64,000 nt of DNA from an uncultured Pseudomonadales bacterium (GTDB lineage: Bacteria > Pseudomonadota > Gammaproteobacteria > Pseudomonadales > Azotimanducaceae). Below, one piece after another: positions 22,031-31,453 of this stretch. Where the stretch lies: NCBI GenBank assembly GCA_905182155.1, contig CAJJAX010000009.1, positions 1-64,000 on the forward strand, given 5' to 3'. A model generated the notes under the pieces. It saw only the letters and a program-made list of their open reading frames with translations. It did no database searches and was not told the DNA's origin. Position numbers and translations under genes: made by a program. The first letter of the stretch is position 1. Each line of letters begins with the position of its first letter.

Positions 22031-23629
22031 ATGTCAGCTTATCTTGACCAAATCACGGTACTTGAAGCACTCAAAGCAAAGAACTCTGATACCTGGAAAG
22101 GCATCAGCGCCGAGTACGCAACCCGGATGCAACTGCAAAACCGATTCAAAACCGGCATTGAGATCGCGCAATATACCGCCGACATCATGCGTCGAGACAT
22201 GGCGGACTATGATGCCGACACGGCTCAATACACCCAATCACTCGGTTGCTGGCATGGCTTCACCGCCCAACAATTGGCCATGTCGGTCAAGAAACATCGC
22301 GGCACCATGGACAAGTCTTATATCTATTTAAGCGGCTGGATGGTTGCCGCATTGCGCTCGAAATTTGGCCCGCTGCCCGACCAAAGCATGCACGAAAAAA
22401 CCAGCGTGCCTGAGTTGGTGCATGAAATTTACACGTTCCTCAAGCAAGCCGACGCCAGAGAACTTCGACACATCTTCATCGAACTCGATGAGGCTCGCGC
22501 TAACGGCGCTGACATCAACGGTATTTTGGATCGTATCGACAATTTTGAAACCCACGTGGTGCCGATCATTGCAGACATTGATGCGGGTTTTGGTAATGCT
22601 GAAGCAACTTACTTGCTCGCCAAACGCATGATTGAGGCGGGAGCTTGTTGTATCCAACTTGAGAATCAAGGAACGTAAAGCGGAACTTCGCTACCCCATA
22701 TCTCATCTACGTGACACATTGCTTCATCACGGATAACTTCTGCCATCCGATATGCCTTTTTAGAACTCGGTATTGATAACGGCATCATCGTTGCGCGCAC
22801 CGACTCTCTGGGCGCCAGTTTGACCCAAAAGATCCCTGTTTCTAAGGAATCTGGCGACTTGGCTAGCCAGTACAATGACTTCCTTGAAACCACGCCCGTG
22901 AGTGATCTCAGCCAGCTCAAGGACAACGACATCGCCATTCACCAAAATGGTAACCTCGTTAAGCCCGTGCGATTGGATAATGGTCTATACGCCTTCCAAG
23001 ATGGCACCGGCTTTGATCGCGTGGTCCTTGATTGTGTCACCTCACTGACCCATGGCGCGGACCTATTGTGGATCGAGACTGAAAAGCCGAACGTCGCTCA
23101 GATCGCCGAAATGGTCAATGAAATCAAGAAACATGTGCCGGATGCCAAACTGGTCTATAACAACTCGCCCAGCTTCAACTGGACGCTTGCATTCCGTGAG
23201 CAAGTTTTTGCTGAGTGGCAGGCAAATGGCCAAGACGTTAGCGCGTACCCAGACCCGACTGAAGTGCCTAAAGGCCTCATGTCTGTTGACTTTGATCAGT
23301 CCGATCTCGCAGTGGAAGCCGATCGCTTAGTCCAGCAGTTCCAAAGAGATTCTTCTCGTGAAGCGGGCATCTTCCATCACCTGATCACCTTGCCAACCTA
23401 TCATGAGACGGCGCTCGGCACCGATATCTTGTCTGAAGGTTACTTCGGTGATCTTGGCATGTTGGCCTATGTCCGGGACGTTCAGCGTCAGGAAATTCGA
23501 CGTGACATGGCTTCCGTCAAGCACCAAGATCTAGCAGGGTCAAACATCGGAGACGACCACAAAGAGTACTTCTCCGGTGATAATGCTCTGTTAGCCGGCG
23601 GTAAAGACAACACCATGAACCAGTTCTGA
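22031..23629 (+). CDS. aceA: isocitrate lyase (long form), interrupted by a 72-nt anomalous patch at 22670-22741
   Basis: ORFs 22031..22678 and 22820..23629 are in the same frame; full span is 1599 nt (533 codons incl. stop). CIQLENQ before and AIRYAFLELGIDNGIIVARTDSLGASLTQKIPVSKE after the patch are ICL sequence. Confidence 0.93.
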
Positions 23630-23681
23630 AGATCTAACAGCGAGCATTGGCGCCAACACCCTGGCGCCGAACCTTATTTTT

Positions 23682-23707
23682 AACGCCCCAGATGGGGCGT
23701 TTTTTTT
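23682..23707 (+). terminator. Rho-independent terminator downstream of aceA
   Basis: ACGCCCC-AGAT-GGGGCGT hairpin followed by an uninterrupted T run (23700-23707). Confidence 0.92.
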
Positions 23708-23773
23708 GCGCTTTAAAAGGCCAGTGCTTTCGCAAAGCAACCCCCTAGGGCACAATGCAGACAGAGGCTTACT

Positions 23774-25303
23774 ATGCATGACGTGATTATTATCGGCGCG
23801 GGCAGCGCGGGCAGCGTGCTGGCCAATCGACTCAGCGAGGATCCGAACCGTTCGGTTTTGCTGATTGAAGCTGGACCGGATTACGCCCTGGCCGGCGACT
23901 TGCCCTTTGAATTGGTCAACAGCCATAGAAATGCCCTGGCGGATCACGATTGGGGACTGAACTACCAACCGACTGCATCTCAGACCACTCGATTGCCGCG
24001 CGGGCGTGTCACCGGCGGCTCCAGCGCCGTCAATACCACCATCGCGCTGCGGGGTTTACCCGAAGATTATGATGCCTGGCACGACGCGGGCAATCCCGGT
24101 TGGGATTGGGCCTCGGTCTTGCCCTTGTTCAACCGACTGGAGCGTGACCTCGACTATGGCGATGATTCCTACCATGGCGATGCCGGGCCGATCACCATTC
24201 GGCGCTATCCCAAGGGTGAGCTGTTACCCCAACACCAGGCCTTTTTAGATGACGCGGATCGGCTCGGCTACCCCTATTGCGAGGATGCCAATGATCCAGA
24301 ATCGGTTGGCGCCGGACCACAACCGATGAACAAACTGGGGCGCCTGCGAATCAGTTGCGCCATCGGCTACCTTGCCCCTGCTCGATTCAGACCCAATCTA
24401 ACCATCTTAGCCAATACCCAAGTCCAGCGACTGCTGATTAACGGGCATCGATGCACGGGCGCCGAAATCGAAACGCCCACGGGCGAACGCCAGACCGTTC
24501 ACAGCACCCTCACGATTGTTGCCGCGGGCGCACTGTTATCCCCCACGCTTTTAATGCGTTCAGGACTGGGACCCGCACCAATGCTGTCGCAATTCGGTAT
24601 CGAGGTGGTCGAGGATGAACCGGCCATCGGTCAAAACCTTTGCGATCATCCTGCTCTGGCAGTGGTCTGCCAGGTCAAGCCGGGCGTTATCATCGACCAT
24701 GACGCGCCGATCATTCAAACCATCCTGCGCTATACAACGGACGGCGCCGCCGACCGCAACAATATGCAACTCGAACAATTGAGTTACGCTGGAAAACCCA
24801 ACGGACCCCCGATGTTCGCAATCGCTGCGTGTCTTGAATACCAATATGGCCGAGGTCACCTCGCTTTGACTGGGCCCAAAGCACAAGACCGACCCAGTAT
24901 CCATAACCAGTTTTGTGAGGACGATCGAGATTTGTTGCCGCTGCTGGCAGGACTAAAAGATGCCCTGCGATTGACTGAGCAACCTGCGCTACGGGCAATG
25001 ATTGACGGCATTGCCTTTCCAGACCCAAAGCGTGGCGCAAGCGATGAGGATTTAAAGGGTTTGATCCGCCGGTTTGCCGGTAGCGGTTATCATCCTTGCG
25101 GCACGATCAAGATGGGCCCGCGGGAGGACGCTGGAAGTGTTGTAAACGCGTCGGGTCAGATGCATCGCTGCGAGGGATTGGTTGTAGCTGACGCCTCGAT
25201 CATGCCGCATGTCCCCCGCGCGAACACCAATTTATCCACCATTATGATTGGTGAAAAAATCAGCCAGGATATTCAAAGGCACCCCGCCTACTTTGGGTTG
25301 TAA
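23774..25303 (+). CDS. GMC family FAD-dependent oxidoreductase (choline dehydrogenase-like)
   Basis: MHDVIIIGAGSAGSVLANRLSEDPNRSVLLIEAGPD; RGRVTGGSSAVNTTIALRG; YHPCGTIKMGP; 509 aa intact. Confidence 0.94.
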   Translation: MHDVIIIGAGSAGSVLANRLSEDPNRSVLLIEAGPDYALAGDLPFELVNSHRNALADHDWGLNYQPTASQTTRLPRGRVTGGSSAVNTTIALRGLPEDYDAWHDAGNPGWDWASVLPLFNRLERDLDYGDDSYHGDAGPITIRRYPKGELLPQHQAFLDDADRLGYPYCEDANDPESVGAGPQPMNKLGRLRISCAIGYLAPARFRPNLTILANTQVQRLLINGHRCTGAEIETPTGERQTVHSTLTIVAAGALLSPTLLMRSGLGPAPMLSQFGIEVVEDEPAIGQNLCDHPALAVVCQVKPGVIIDHDAPIIQTILRYTTDGAADRNNMQLEQLSYAGKPNGPPMFAIAACLEYQYGRGHLALTGPKAQDRPSIHNQFCEDDRDLLPLLAGLKDALRLTEQPALRAMIDGIAFPDPKRGASDEDLKGLIRRFAGSGYHPCGTIKMGPREDAGSVVNASGQMHRCEGLVVADASIMPHVPRANTNLSTIMIGEKISQDIQRHPAYFGL

Positions 25304-25318
25304 GTTAAGGAGCGCGTC

Positions 25319-25669
25319 TTGCTGTACCTCGTTGCGAAAGTATTTTTTACCGCGATCATTATTGTTGTTGTCAGCGAAGTCGCCAAAAAAAGCGATCAGT
25401 ACGGCGGCCTGCTGGCCGCACTGCCCTTGACCACATTTCTCATTATTTTTTGGATGTACTTTGAGGGCGCAACGGACACCAAAATTAGCAATCATCTACA
25501 ACTAACCCTGTACTTCGTCTTGCCAACCTTGCCGATGTTTCTCTTCTTCCCTTATCTCATTCATAAATTTGGCTTTCCGCTTGCAACCTTGGCCTCGATT
25601 ATTCTGACATCGGTACTGATCTACGGCTTCAAACTGTTGTATGAACATTTTGGTTTCAAGGTCTTTTAA
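25319..25669 (+). CDS. DUF3147 family membrane protein
   Basis: 116 aa, multiple TM segments, SEVAKKSDQYGGLLAALPLTTFLIIFWMYFEG. Confidence 0.75.
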   Translation: MLYLVAKVFFTAIIIVVVSEVAKKSDQYGGLLAALPLTTFLIIFWMYFEGATDTKISNHLQLTLYFVLPTLPMFLFFPYLIHKFGFPLATLASIILTSVLIYGFKLLYEHFGFKVF

Positions 25670-27492
25670 TGACGCCTCAAGAATCCGGTCGCCGCGGACA
25701 GAAACCGCAACGCCTCGATCAACTTGCGCCATGGCCGTGGCGTTTTACCGCCCGGCGCGTCTGCGAAAGACGGCTGGCAACGACTGCCGACCCAACGAGG
25801 CCACCCACCCAGTGGCTCGGGGTCATCGAGCCGATCCGACCGACCTTACAGCCGTTGATCTCACCCCCACTGGGTTTCAAAACGACGTCTTTTTTGACCC
25901 TTCTGAGCCTACTAGTATTGTTACCTGCACAAGGCGTTGCTAACCCAGTCATTGACGTTGGCGCCAAAGCCATTGTCGCGAGCCTTCCTCAGGAGCCGCG
26001 AACGCTGAATACCCTGACGGCAGAAAGCGTGAGTTATACCGCCCAAGTTTTAGCCCATACCAACGAAGGACTCCTGCGTTACGACGGTAAACGACGGCTC
26101 ACAGGCGGCGTTGCGCAGCGCTGGGAAGTTACCGAAGATCACCTGACATTCTGGCTCCGAGAAGACGCAGCTTGGGAAGACGGTACGCCCGTGACCGCCC
26201 ATGATTTTGTATTTTCCTGGCAAAAACTGGTTGACCCCAGTACCGCCGCACCCTCGGCGAACCTCGCCGCACCGATTAAGCTGGCCTCAGCGATCCTCGC
26301 CGGCAAAGCATCCCCCAAAGATCTGGGCGTTAGCGCGCTGAGCCCCACCGTGCTGCGGGTCGAGCTGGCACACCCCTGCGCTTGGTGCTTGAAGCTCATG
26401 ACCAATTCAATCTTTTATCCGATTAACCAAGCCTTTTTTGACGCCGCTGGCGACAATTTTGGTACCCGGCCCGAGACGCATCTCGCCAATGGCGCTTTTA
26501 AAATTGCAGACTGGCAACGGGGCAAGCGCCTTGAACTGATCCGAAACACCCATTACTGGCGGCAAAGTGAGGTCGAACTCACCGGCATCACCTTTGATCA
26601 TATCGGCGCGGACCCCAGGACGCAGCTCAATCTATTCCGCGCAGGTGAGCTGGCCGTTGCGAGCCTCGATCGCGACACCATGAAGGCCGCCATGGATGAC
26701 CGGCAACGCTTGAAGACCTTTCCGACCGGGCACCTGTTTCATATTCAATTCAGTCACCTAGCCGGCATGCACAGCGCCAATCAATCGCTTCGCTTGGCCA
26801 TTAGCTTGGTCATCGACAAGGATGAACTGGTGAATAAAGTGGTCGCAAGTCCCGGTACCCGAGTGGCCAACTCGATGTTCCACGACTGGTTGACCATCGG
26901 TGACACCCCCTACCTAACCGCACGGCCGCCGAGCCGGCATCGACCGGATGTCAACGCCGCCAAAGTGCATCTCGCACGGGCGCGGGCCGAGCTGAACTTA
27001 CCCGCTAGACCACGCTTGACCCTGACCATTAACGACAGCACGCTCTATCGCCGGGTCGCCGAATATCTTCAGGCCCGCCTCGATACCCATCTGAACATCG
27101 AGCTTTTGATCGACCCGCAAACCACGCAACGGATGGTTGAAAAGTGGCGCGCAGGAACCTCGGACATGGCCCTCATCACTTGGCCAGTGGATGTTGATGA
27201 CCCCATGGATCAAATCTCTTTCATGGGCGATCCTGATTTCCGGCGAGTCTTCAAAGGCCTTTATGCTGGAGACGATATGGCCGCGCTTTACTACCAGGCC
27301 CGTTCTGCCATCCATCAAGAAGACCGAATCGAGCAGGTTCACAAGGTGCATCAATTCTTTACTGAGCACGTCACGGTTTTACCCCTGTTCGAGCCTTATG
27401 GGGCAGCGGTCATCAAGCCGAACCTAAAAGGCTTCGTCTGGCAGCCCGTTCGCGGCTATGCCGACTTTCGCGCGATTCGAATGACCCCCTAG
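25669..27492 (+). CDS. ABC transporter (oligo)peptide-binding protein, OppA-like
   Basis: LPQEPRTLNTLTAESVSYTAQVLAHTNEGLLRYD, LREDAAWEDGTPVTAHDFVFSWQKLVDP, NGAFKIADWQRGKRLELIRNTHYW; start codon uncertain (signal-like hydrophobic segment only near residue 73). Confidence 0.9.
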   Translation: MTPQESGRRGQKPQRLDQLAPWPWRFTARRVCERRLATTADPTRPPTQWLGVIEPIRPTLQPLISPPLGFKTTSFLTLLSLLVLLPAQGVANPVIDVGAKAIVASLPQEPRTLNTLTAESVSYTAQVLAHTNEGLLRYDGKRRLTGGVAQRWEVTEDHLTFWLREDAAWEDGTPVTAHDFVFSWQKLVDPSTAAPSANLAAPIKLASAILAGKASPKDLGVSALSPTVLRVELAHPCAWCLKLMTNSIFYPINQAFFDAAGDNFGTRPETHLANGAFKIADWQRGKRLELIRNTHYWRQSEVELTGITFDHIGADPRTQLNLFRAGELAVASLDRDTMKAAMDDRQRLKTFPTGHLFHIQFSHLAGMHSANQSLRLAISLVIDKDELVNKVVASPGTRVANSMFHDWLTIGDTPYLTARPPSRHRPDVNAAKVHLARARAELNLPARPRLTLTINDSTLYRRVAEYLQARLDTHLNIELLIDPQTTQRMVEKWRAGTSDMALITWPVDVDDPMDQISFMGDPDFRRVFKGLYAGDDMAALYYQARSAIHQEDRIEQVHKVHQFFTEHVTVLPLFEPYGAAVIKPNLKGFVWQPVRGYADFRAIRMTP

Positions 27493-27750
27493 GCGTTGTC
27501 TGGGAACCGCCTTAACCCATCACCTCATCGCTAACTGATCTGACTCAGCCGCGGCGGTGGCAATCGTTGGACTACCGTATTTGGAGAGTAGTACCTTCAG
27601 CATCATGCCGCTGATCGCGCATGCCGATCGACTCGCGCCGCACGTTTAAACTGCCGAAAGGCTGTGCTGATAGACCAGCCAGCAAGGACCGAGTTAACGG
27701 CCCAGCCCGTGTAAGGCTCGATCTCGTTTCGGCAAAGGTTCTCGTAGGGC

Positions 27751-28185
27751 TCAGCGAGCACCCTTTGCGGCGGCCTGCATACGCGCCATCTCTTCCCAAC
27801 TGAGGTAGCTGGTTAACCCTTCCTCATCAAAGAAAACCACTGGGCCGTCGCAAATGAACAGGTACTCTGTGTCTTCTAAGGCAAGGGTCTCGTCGTGCAG
27901 CACGCCATTGGGCTCGTAATCATAGTCTCCCGCATTGAGAATGCCATCGCGCACTTGTAGCTTGCCTTTTAGCACGTAGGTGTGGGCGTCCGATAAATGT
28001 TTGTGGGGCGCCGCAACATAGCCTTTGTTCCATCGAAACAGCGCCGCCCAACGACCCGTTTCGGGACCGGTCCAGAGCACCTTAATCCACGCCATCCCAG
28101 GCTGGGTTTCGATCCAGGGCTCGTCTGACCGCACAATAATATCGGCAAGTTGGTCATTGATCGGGGTGATGTCTTGTCGTGGCAT
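27751..28185 (-). CDS. cupin-fold protein (acetylacetone-cleaving/ChrR-type cupin-like)
   Basis: APHKHLSDAHTYVLKGKLQVRDGILNAGDYDYEPNGVLHDETL metal-binding cupin motif. Confidence 0.8.
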   Translation of the reverse strand: MPRQDITPINDQLADIIVRSDEPWIETQPGMAWIKVLWTGPETGRWAALFRWNKGYVAAPHKHLSDAHTYVLKGKLQVRDGILNAGDYDYEPNGVLHDETLALEDTEYLFICDGPVVFFDEEGLTSYLSWEEMARMQAAAKGAR

Positions 28186-28659
28186 GATCTGTATCCTCAG
28201 TCATAGGCGAAGTCTTCACGGTAACCCGTTTCGAGGCGGCAAGAAAGCCATCCAAAGATTACGGTTCAGCAGGTCCTGGCGCATCGATTGGCCGGGTCGC
28301 AAGGTTGCCCAAAGGTCGCGGCCTTCGAGGTGTACCCGAGCACGAGCGAGTCCGATCGCGAAGCCTTGCAAAGACGCGGACTGGCATGACTTTAGGCGCC
28401 TCATGCAGTCAGCGCCAACCTGCGGAGATTAGCGCAACGTTAATCTGGGGTGGACCGCTGACGCGCTCATCTGCAGCCGTTGAGCTCAAGTGCTGGTACA
28501 GGATCGCGGAGAACACCAAAGACCACCGCCGACTTACAGAATACGACACGATGCATCCCGGATTGCGTCAAACTTTTTTAAGCCGCAGGGATCTTATTCA
28601 TGACGATTTGAAATAGACTGAAAACTCGGCGCAACCCGACAAACGATAAGGAGACCCCT

Positions 28660-30144
28660 ATGCTTGACCTTGTAATCCGAGGCGCTGAAGTGATCGACGG
28701 TAGCGGCAGTCCAGGTCTGATTACCGACGTTGGTATCGAAGGCGGGCAAATTACGGTGATCGGTGACGCCGGCCCAGCACGTCAGGAAATCGATGGCACC
28801 GGGCTCGTGCTCACGCCGGGACTCATCGATACCCACGCCCATGACGACGGCGCCTTTCTTCGCCATCCCGATATGACGTTTAAGCTTTCCCAAGGGGTCA
28901 CGACCGTTGTGAGCGGCAACTGCGGGTTCAGCGCCATTCCGTTTGATCCGGAATCGGATCCCCGAAAAGCCAGCGGCGGTATCTTATCTGGCTTAAAAGG
29001 CGGCTTCACCGATTTGAGCGGCTACTTTGACGCCGTGCTGGCTAGCGCGCCGGCCATCAACAACATGATGCTGGTGGGCCACAACACAATCCGAAGTATG
29101 GTGATGGACGATCCCAAACAGGCGCCCAGCCAGCAAGACTTAATGGCGATGGGCAGTCACGTTGAACGGGCGCTTGAGCAAGGTGCTTGCGGATTTTCGA
29201 CCGGGCTGATCTACCATCCTGGGAAGTACAGCCAAACCGAAGAAATTATTGCACTGGCCCAACTTGCCGGCAGTGCCGGCGCGCTCTACACCACCCATAT
29301 GCGGAACGAAGGCGACCACTTACTTGAAGCGGTTGATGAAGCACTTAGGATAGGCCGGGAATCTGATGTGCACCTGCATATCTCCCATCATAAATCTGCG
29401 GGCAAACCAAACTGGGGCAAAGTTAAGGCCTCGTTAGCTCGCGTGGATGTGGCCTTGTCTCAAGGGCAGCGCGTAACCTTAGACGTATACCCCTACACCG
29501 CAGGTAGTGGTCGTATGATTGAGTACTTTGATTTGCAGCGAGTGAATGAAGATTTTGCATCGGTGATCCGAATTGCCAGTTGCCCAGCCTATCGCGAGTA
29601 CGAAGGCCAGATGTTAAAAGACATCGCAAGGGTTCAGGCAGTGGACATCACAGACCTGGTGCGGGACATCCTGACGGCGCCGCGGGGTGCGGACACCATC
29701 TGCATTCAATTCATCATCGATGAACAGGATGTTGAGCATAACCTTCGATGGCGCGACATGATGGTGGGCTCAGACGGCATCCCAAACCTGCGCGGCAAGC
29801 CGCATCCGAGGCTCTACGGCACCTTTGCAAAAATTTTAGGTCACTATGTCCGGGAGCGCGGGCTTATGTCGCTTACAGAAGCCATTCGACGTATGACCTC
29901 ACTGCCCGCGGCAACCTTTGGCATGAACCAGCGCGGTATGGTTCGAGCAGGCTTTCAGGCCGACTTACTGCTCTTTGATCCTGCAACGGTGCAAGACACC
30001 GCAACCTATGATGAGCCGCAACGGCTGGCAGCCGGCATCCGCACGGTCATGGTGAACGGAAAAATCGCATGGCAGGACGGTCAGCACCAAATGGCAGGGT
30101 CCGGACACATGTTGAAGTACCGGTCCGGGTCTTATGCAGGATAA
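28660..30144 (+). CDS. N-acyl-D-amino-acid deacylase / amidohydrolase family
   Basis: DLVIRGAEVIDGSGSPGLITDVGIEGGQIT..., LTPGLIDTHAHDD, LHISHHKSAGKPNWGK; 494 aa. Confidence 0.9.
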   Translation: MLDLVIRGAEVIDGSGSPGLITDVGIEGGQITVIGDAGPARQEIDGTGLVLTPGLIDTHAHDDGAFLRHPDMTFKLSQGVTTVVSGNCGFSAIPFDPESDPRKASGGILSGLKGGFTDLSGYFDAVLASAPAINNMMLVGHNTIRSMVMDDPKQAPSQQDLMAMGSHVERALEQGACGFSTGLIYHPGKYSQTEEIIALAQLAGSAGALYTTHMRNEGDHLLEAVDEALRIGRESDVHLHISHHKSAGKPNWGKVKASLARVDVALSQGQRVTLDVYPYTAGSGRMIEYFDLQRVNEDFASVIRIASCPAYREYEGQMLKDIARVQAVDITDLVRDILTAPRGADTICIQFIIDEQDVEHNLRWRDMMVGSDGIPNLRGKPHPRLYGTFAKILGHYVRERGLMSLTEAIRRMTSLPAATFGMNQRGMVRAGFQADLLLFDPATVQDTATYDEPQRLAAGIRTVMVNGKIAWQDGQHQMAGSGHMLKYRSGSYAG

Positions 30145-30396
30145 TGGTTGGATAACCCGTTTATAAGCGGCCCGGGGTCGTCCCTTATTTTACGTTGCGC
30201 GGGCTAAACCCTTCGGAACAATCGGAAAGACTTGGCTGCGCGCTGCAGACCCTACCTTTGAACCATGAGCCTGCTGCTTAAATGGCGCAGGGCCTTGCAC
30301 TCAGGCCCTGCTTGATCCGGCGCATTAGGGCCAGCCTTAGACCTTTAAACCGGATTGGCCAGGATTCAATCATCCCAAACCGCACGCGTTCACGCC

Positions 30397-30696
30397 TTAT
30401 GGGATCGTCATGCCCAATGCGGCTCTAGCGGCGGCGTTGTCTGATTCGCTACCAGCCAGCACCCAGCCTGACGTCATCATTCGGGTCATGTACTGTTTGT
30501 TGTACATAAACACCATCGCAATCCACCATAAACCGGCGGTCATAATGGTTAAGATCCAATGCAGCACACCAATCCCAATTTCGCCTCGGAAAAGCGGTAC
30601 GAGTGGTCCAAAAAAGACATAGGTCCAACTGAAACCGTAAACGCCGGTTTTCATCATGCCGCTTTGACTATGCTTGATCGCGATTTCGGTCGCCAT
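30397..30696 (-). CDS. small membrane protein, hypothetical
   Basis: 99 aa with two hydrophobic segments (WTYVFFGPLVPLF, IGVLHWILTIMTAGLWWIAMVFMY). Confidence 0.65.
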   Translation of the reverse strand: MATEIAIKHSQSGMMKTGVYGFSWTYVFFGPLVPLFRGEIGIGVLHWILTIMTAGLWWIAMVFMYNKQYMTRMMTSGWVLAGSESDNAAARAALGMTIP

Positions 30697-30891
30697 ATCG
30701 CCTCCCCTTGGTAAAAGCTCAACCTACCATGTTAACCGCCGCAGATTAAACCGATTTGAGCGGCGTCGACGTGGGGCCTCCAAACCGTATGCCGTAAGCC
30801 CGGTATGAGTGGGCTTGAACTTGGCCTTCGTGATCCGCGCCCTGATCAACCCTCATCCTTCACGGATCACAACTCGCAATCTGCCGCTTTA

Positions 30892-30945
30892 GTTTCTGGT
30901 TTCTGTTTCTGGTTTCTGGTTTCTGGTTTCTGGTTTCTGGTTTTT
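30892..30945. repeat. 7-bp tandem repeat (GTTTCTG)n, 7 units with one 6-bp unit
   Basis: Read directly: GTTTCTG GTTTCTG TTTCTG GTTTCTG GTTTCTG GTTTCTG GTTTCTG GTTTTT. Confidence 0.95.
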
Positions 30946-31270
30946 AAAGTATCCGCGTTTAGATCCACTGGATGTCTGGCAGTCATCGCGTCGACCCTGC
31001 CTATCGACAAGACCAATCCAGGGCCACCAAGCATGGCTGAGCCGCCTGCATCTGACTGCAGGTTAACGATCAGCCGCCTAAAAGGGATTAATTTGGGTGA
31101 AAAAAGGCGCGTAAATCATAGGGAAATCCCGCAATTCCTTGAAGTGGTCTAACCCATCGCCTAGAATGCGCGCCTTTCGGACGGTCGTGGTGAGTCGCAC
31201 GACACCCGCTGGTTAGTGGCTGTAACACCTCGTTTTTTCAACGCTGCGTCATCGTCAAACCCGGCAAATC

Positions 31271-31320
31271 AATACCCAGTCTCGCATCCAAACCCTTGGT
31301 TCGATGCGAGACTGGGTATT
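31271..31320. repeat. perfect 18-bp inverted repeat with 14-nt spacer
   Basis: AATACCCAGTCTCGCATC (31271-31288) ... GATGCGAGACTGGGTATT (31303-31320), exact reverse complements. Confidence 0.95.
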
Positions 31321-31453
31321 ACCCGATTCAAATTTAAACGCCCGAGCAGCCCGTCGATCCATTCAACGCGTGCTGCCAGAAGCGCAATGGCCCCATGGCA
31401 TTGCGCTTGGTCTCGACCGGAGACCGCTTTTTAATCCTCACAATCGAGACCCT

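Noticed and set aside
22666-22938. 90-aa minus-strand ORF over the aceA patch as a real nested gene
   Set aside because: Most of it is antisense to intact aceA; its distinctive part is better explained as the reverse complement of the missing ICL loop.
27500-28650. Short ORFs flanking the cupin gene (27572..27799, 28216..28404, 28305..28616) as genes
   Set aside because: No domain resemblance, arginine-rich frame-shadow composition; left as unannotated sequence.
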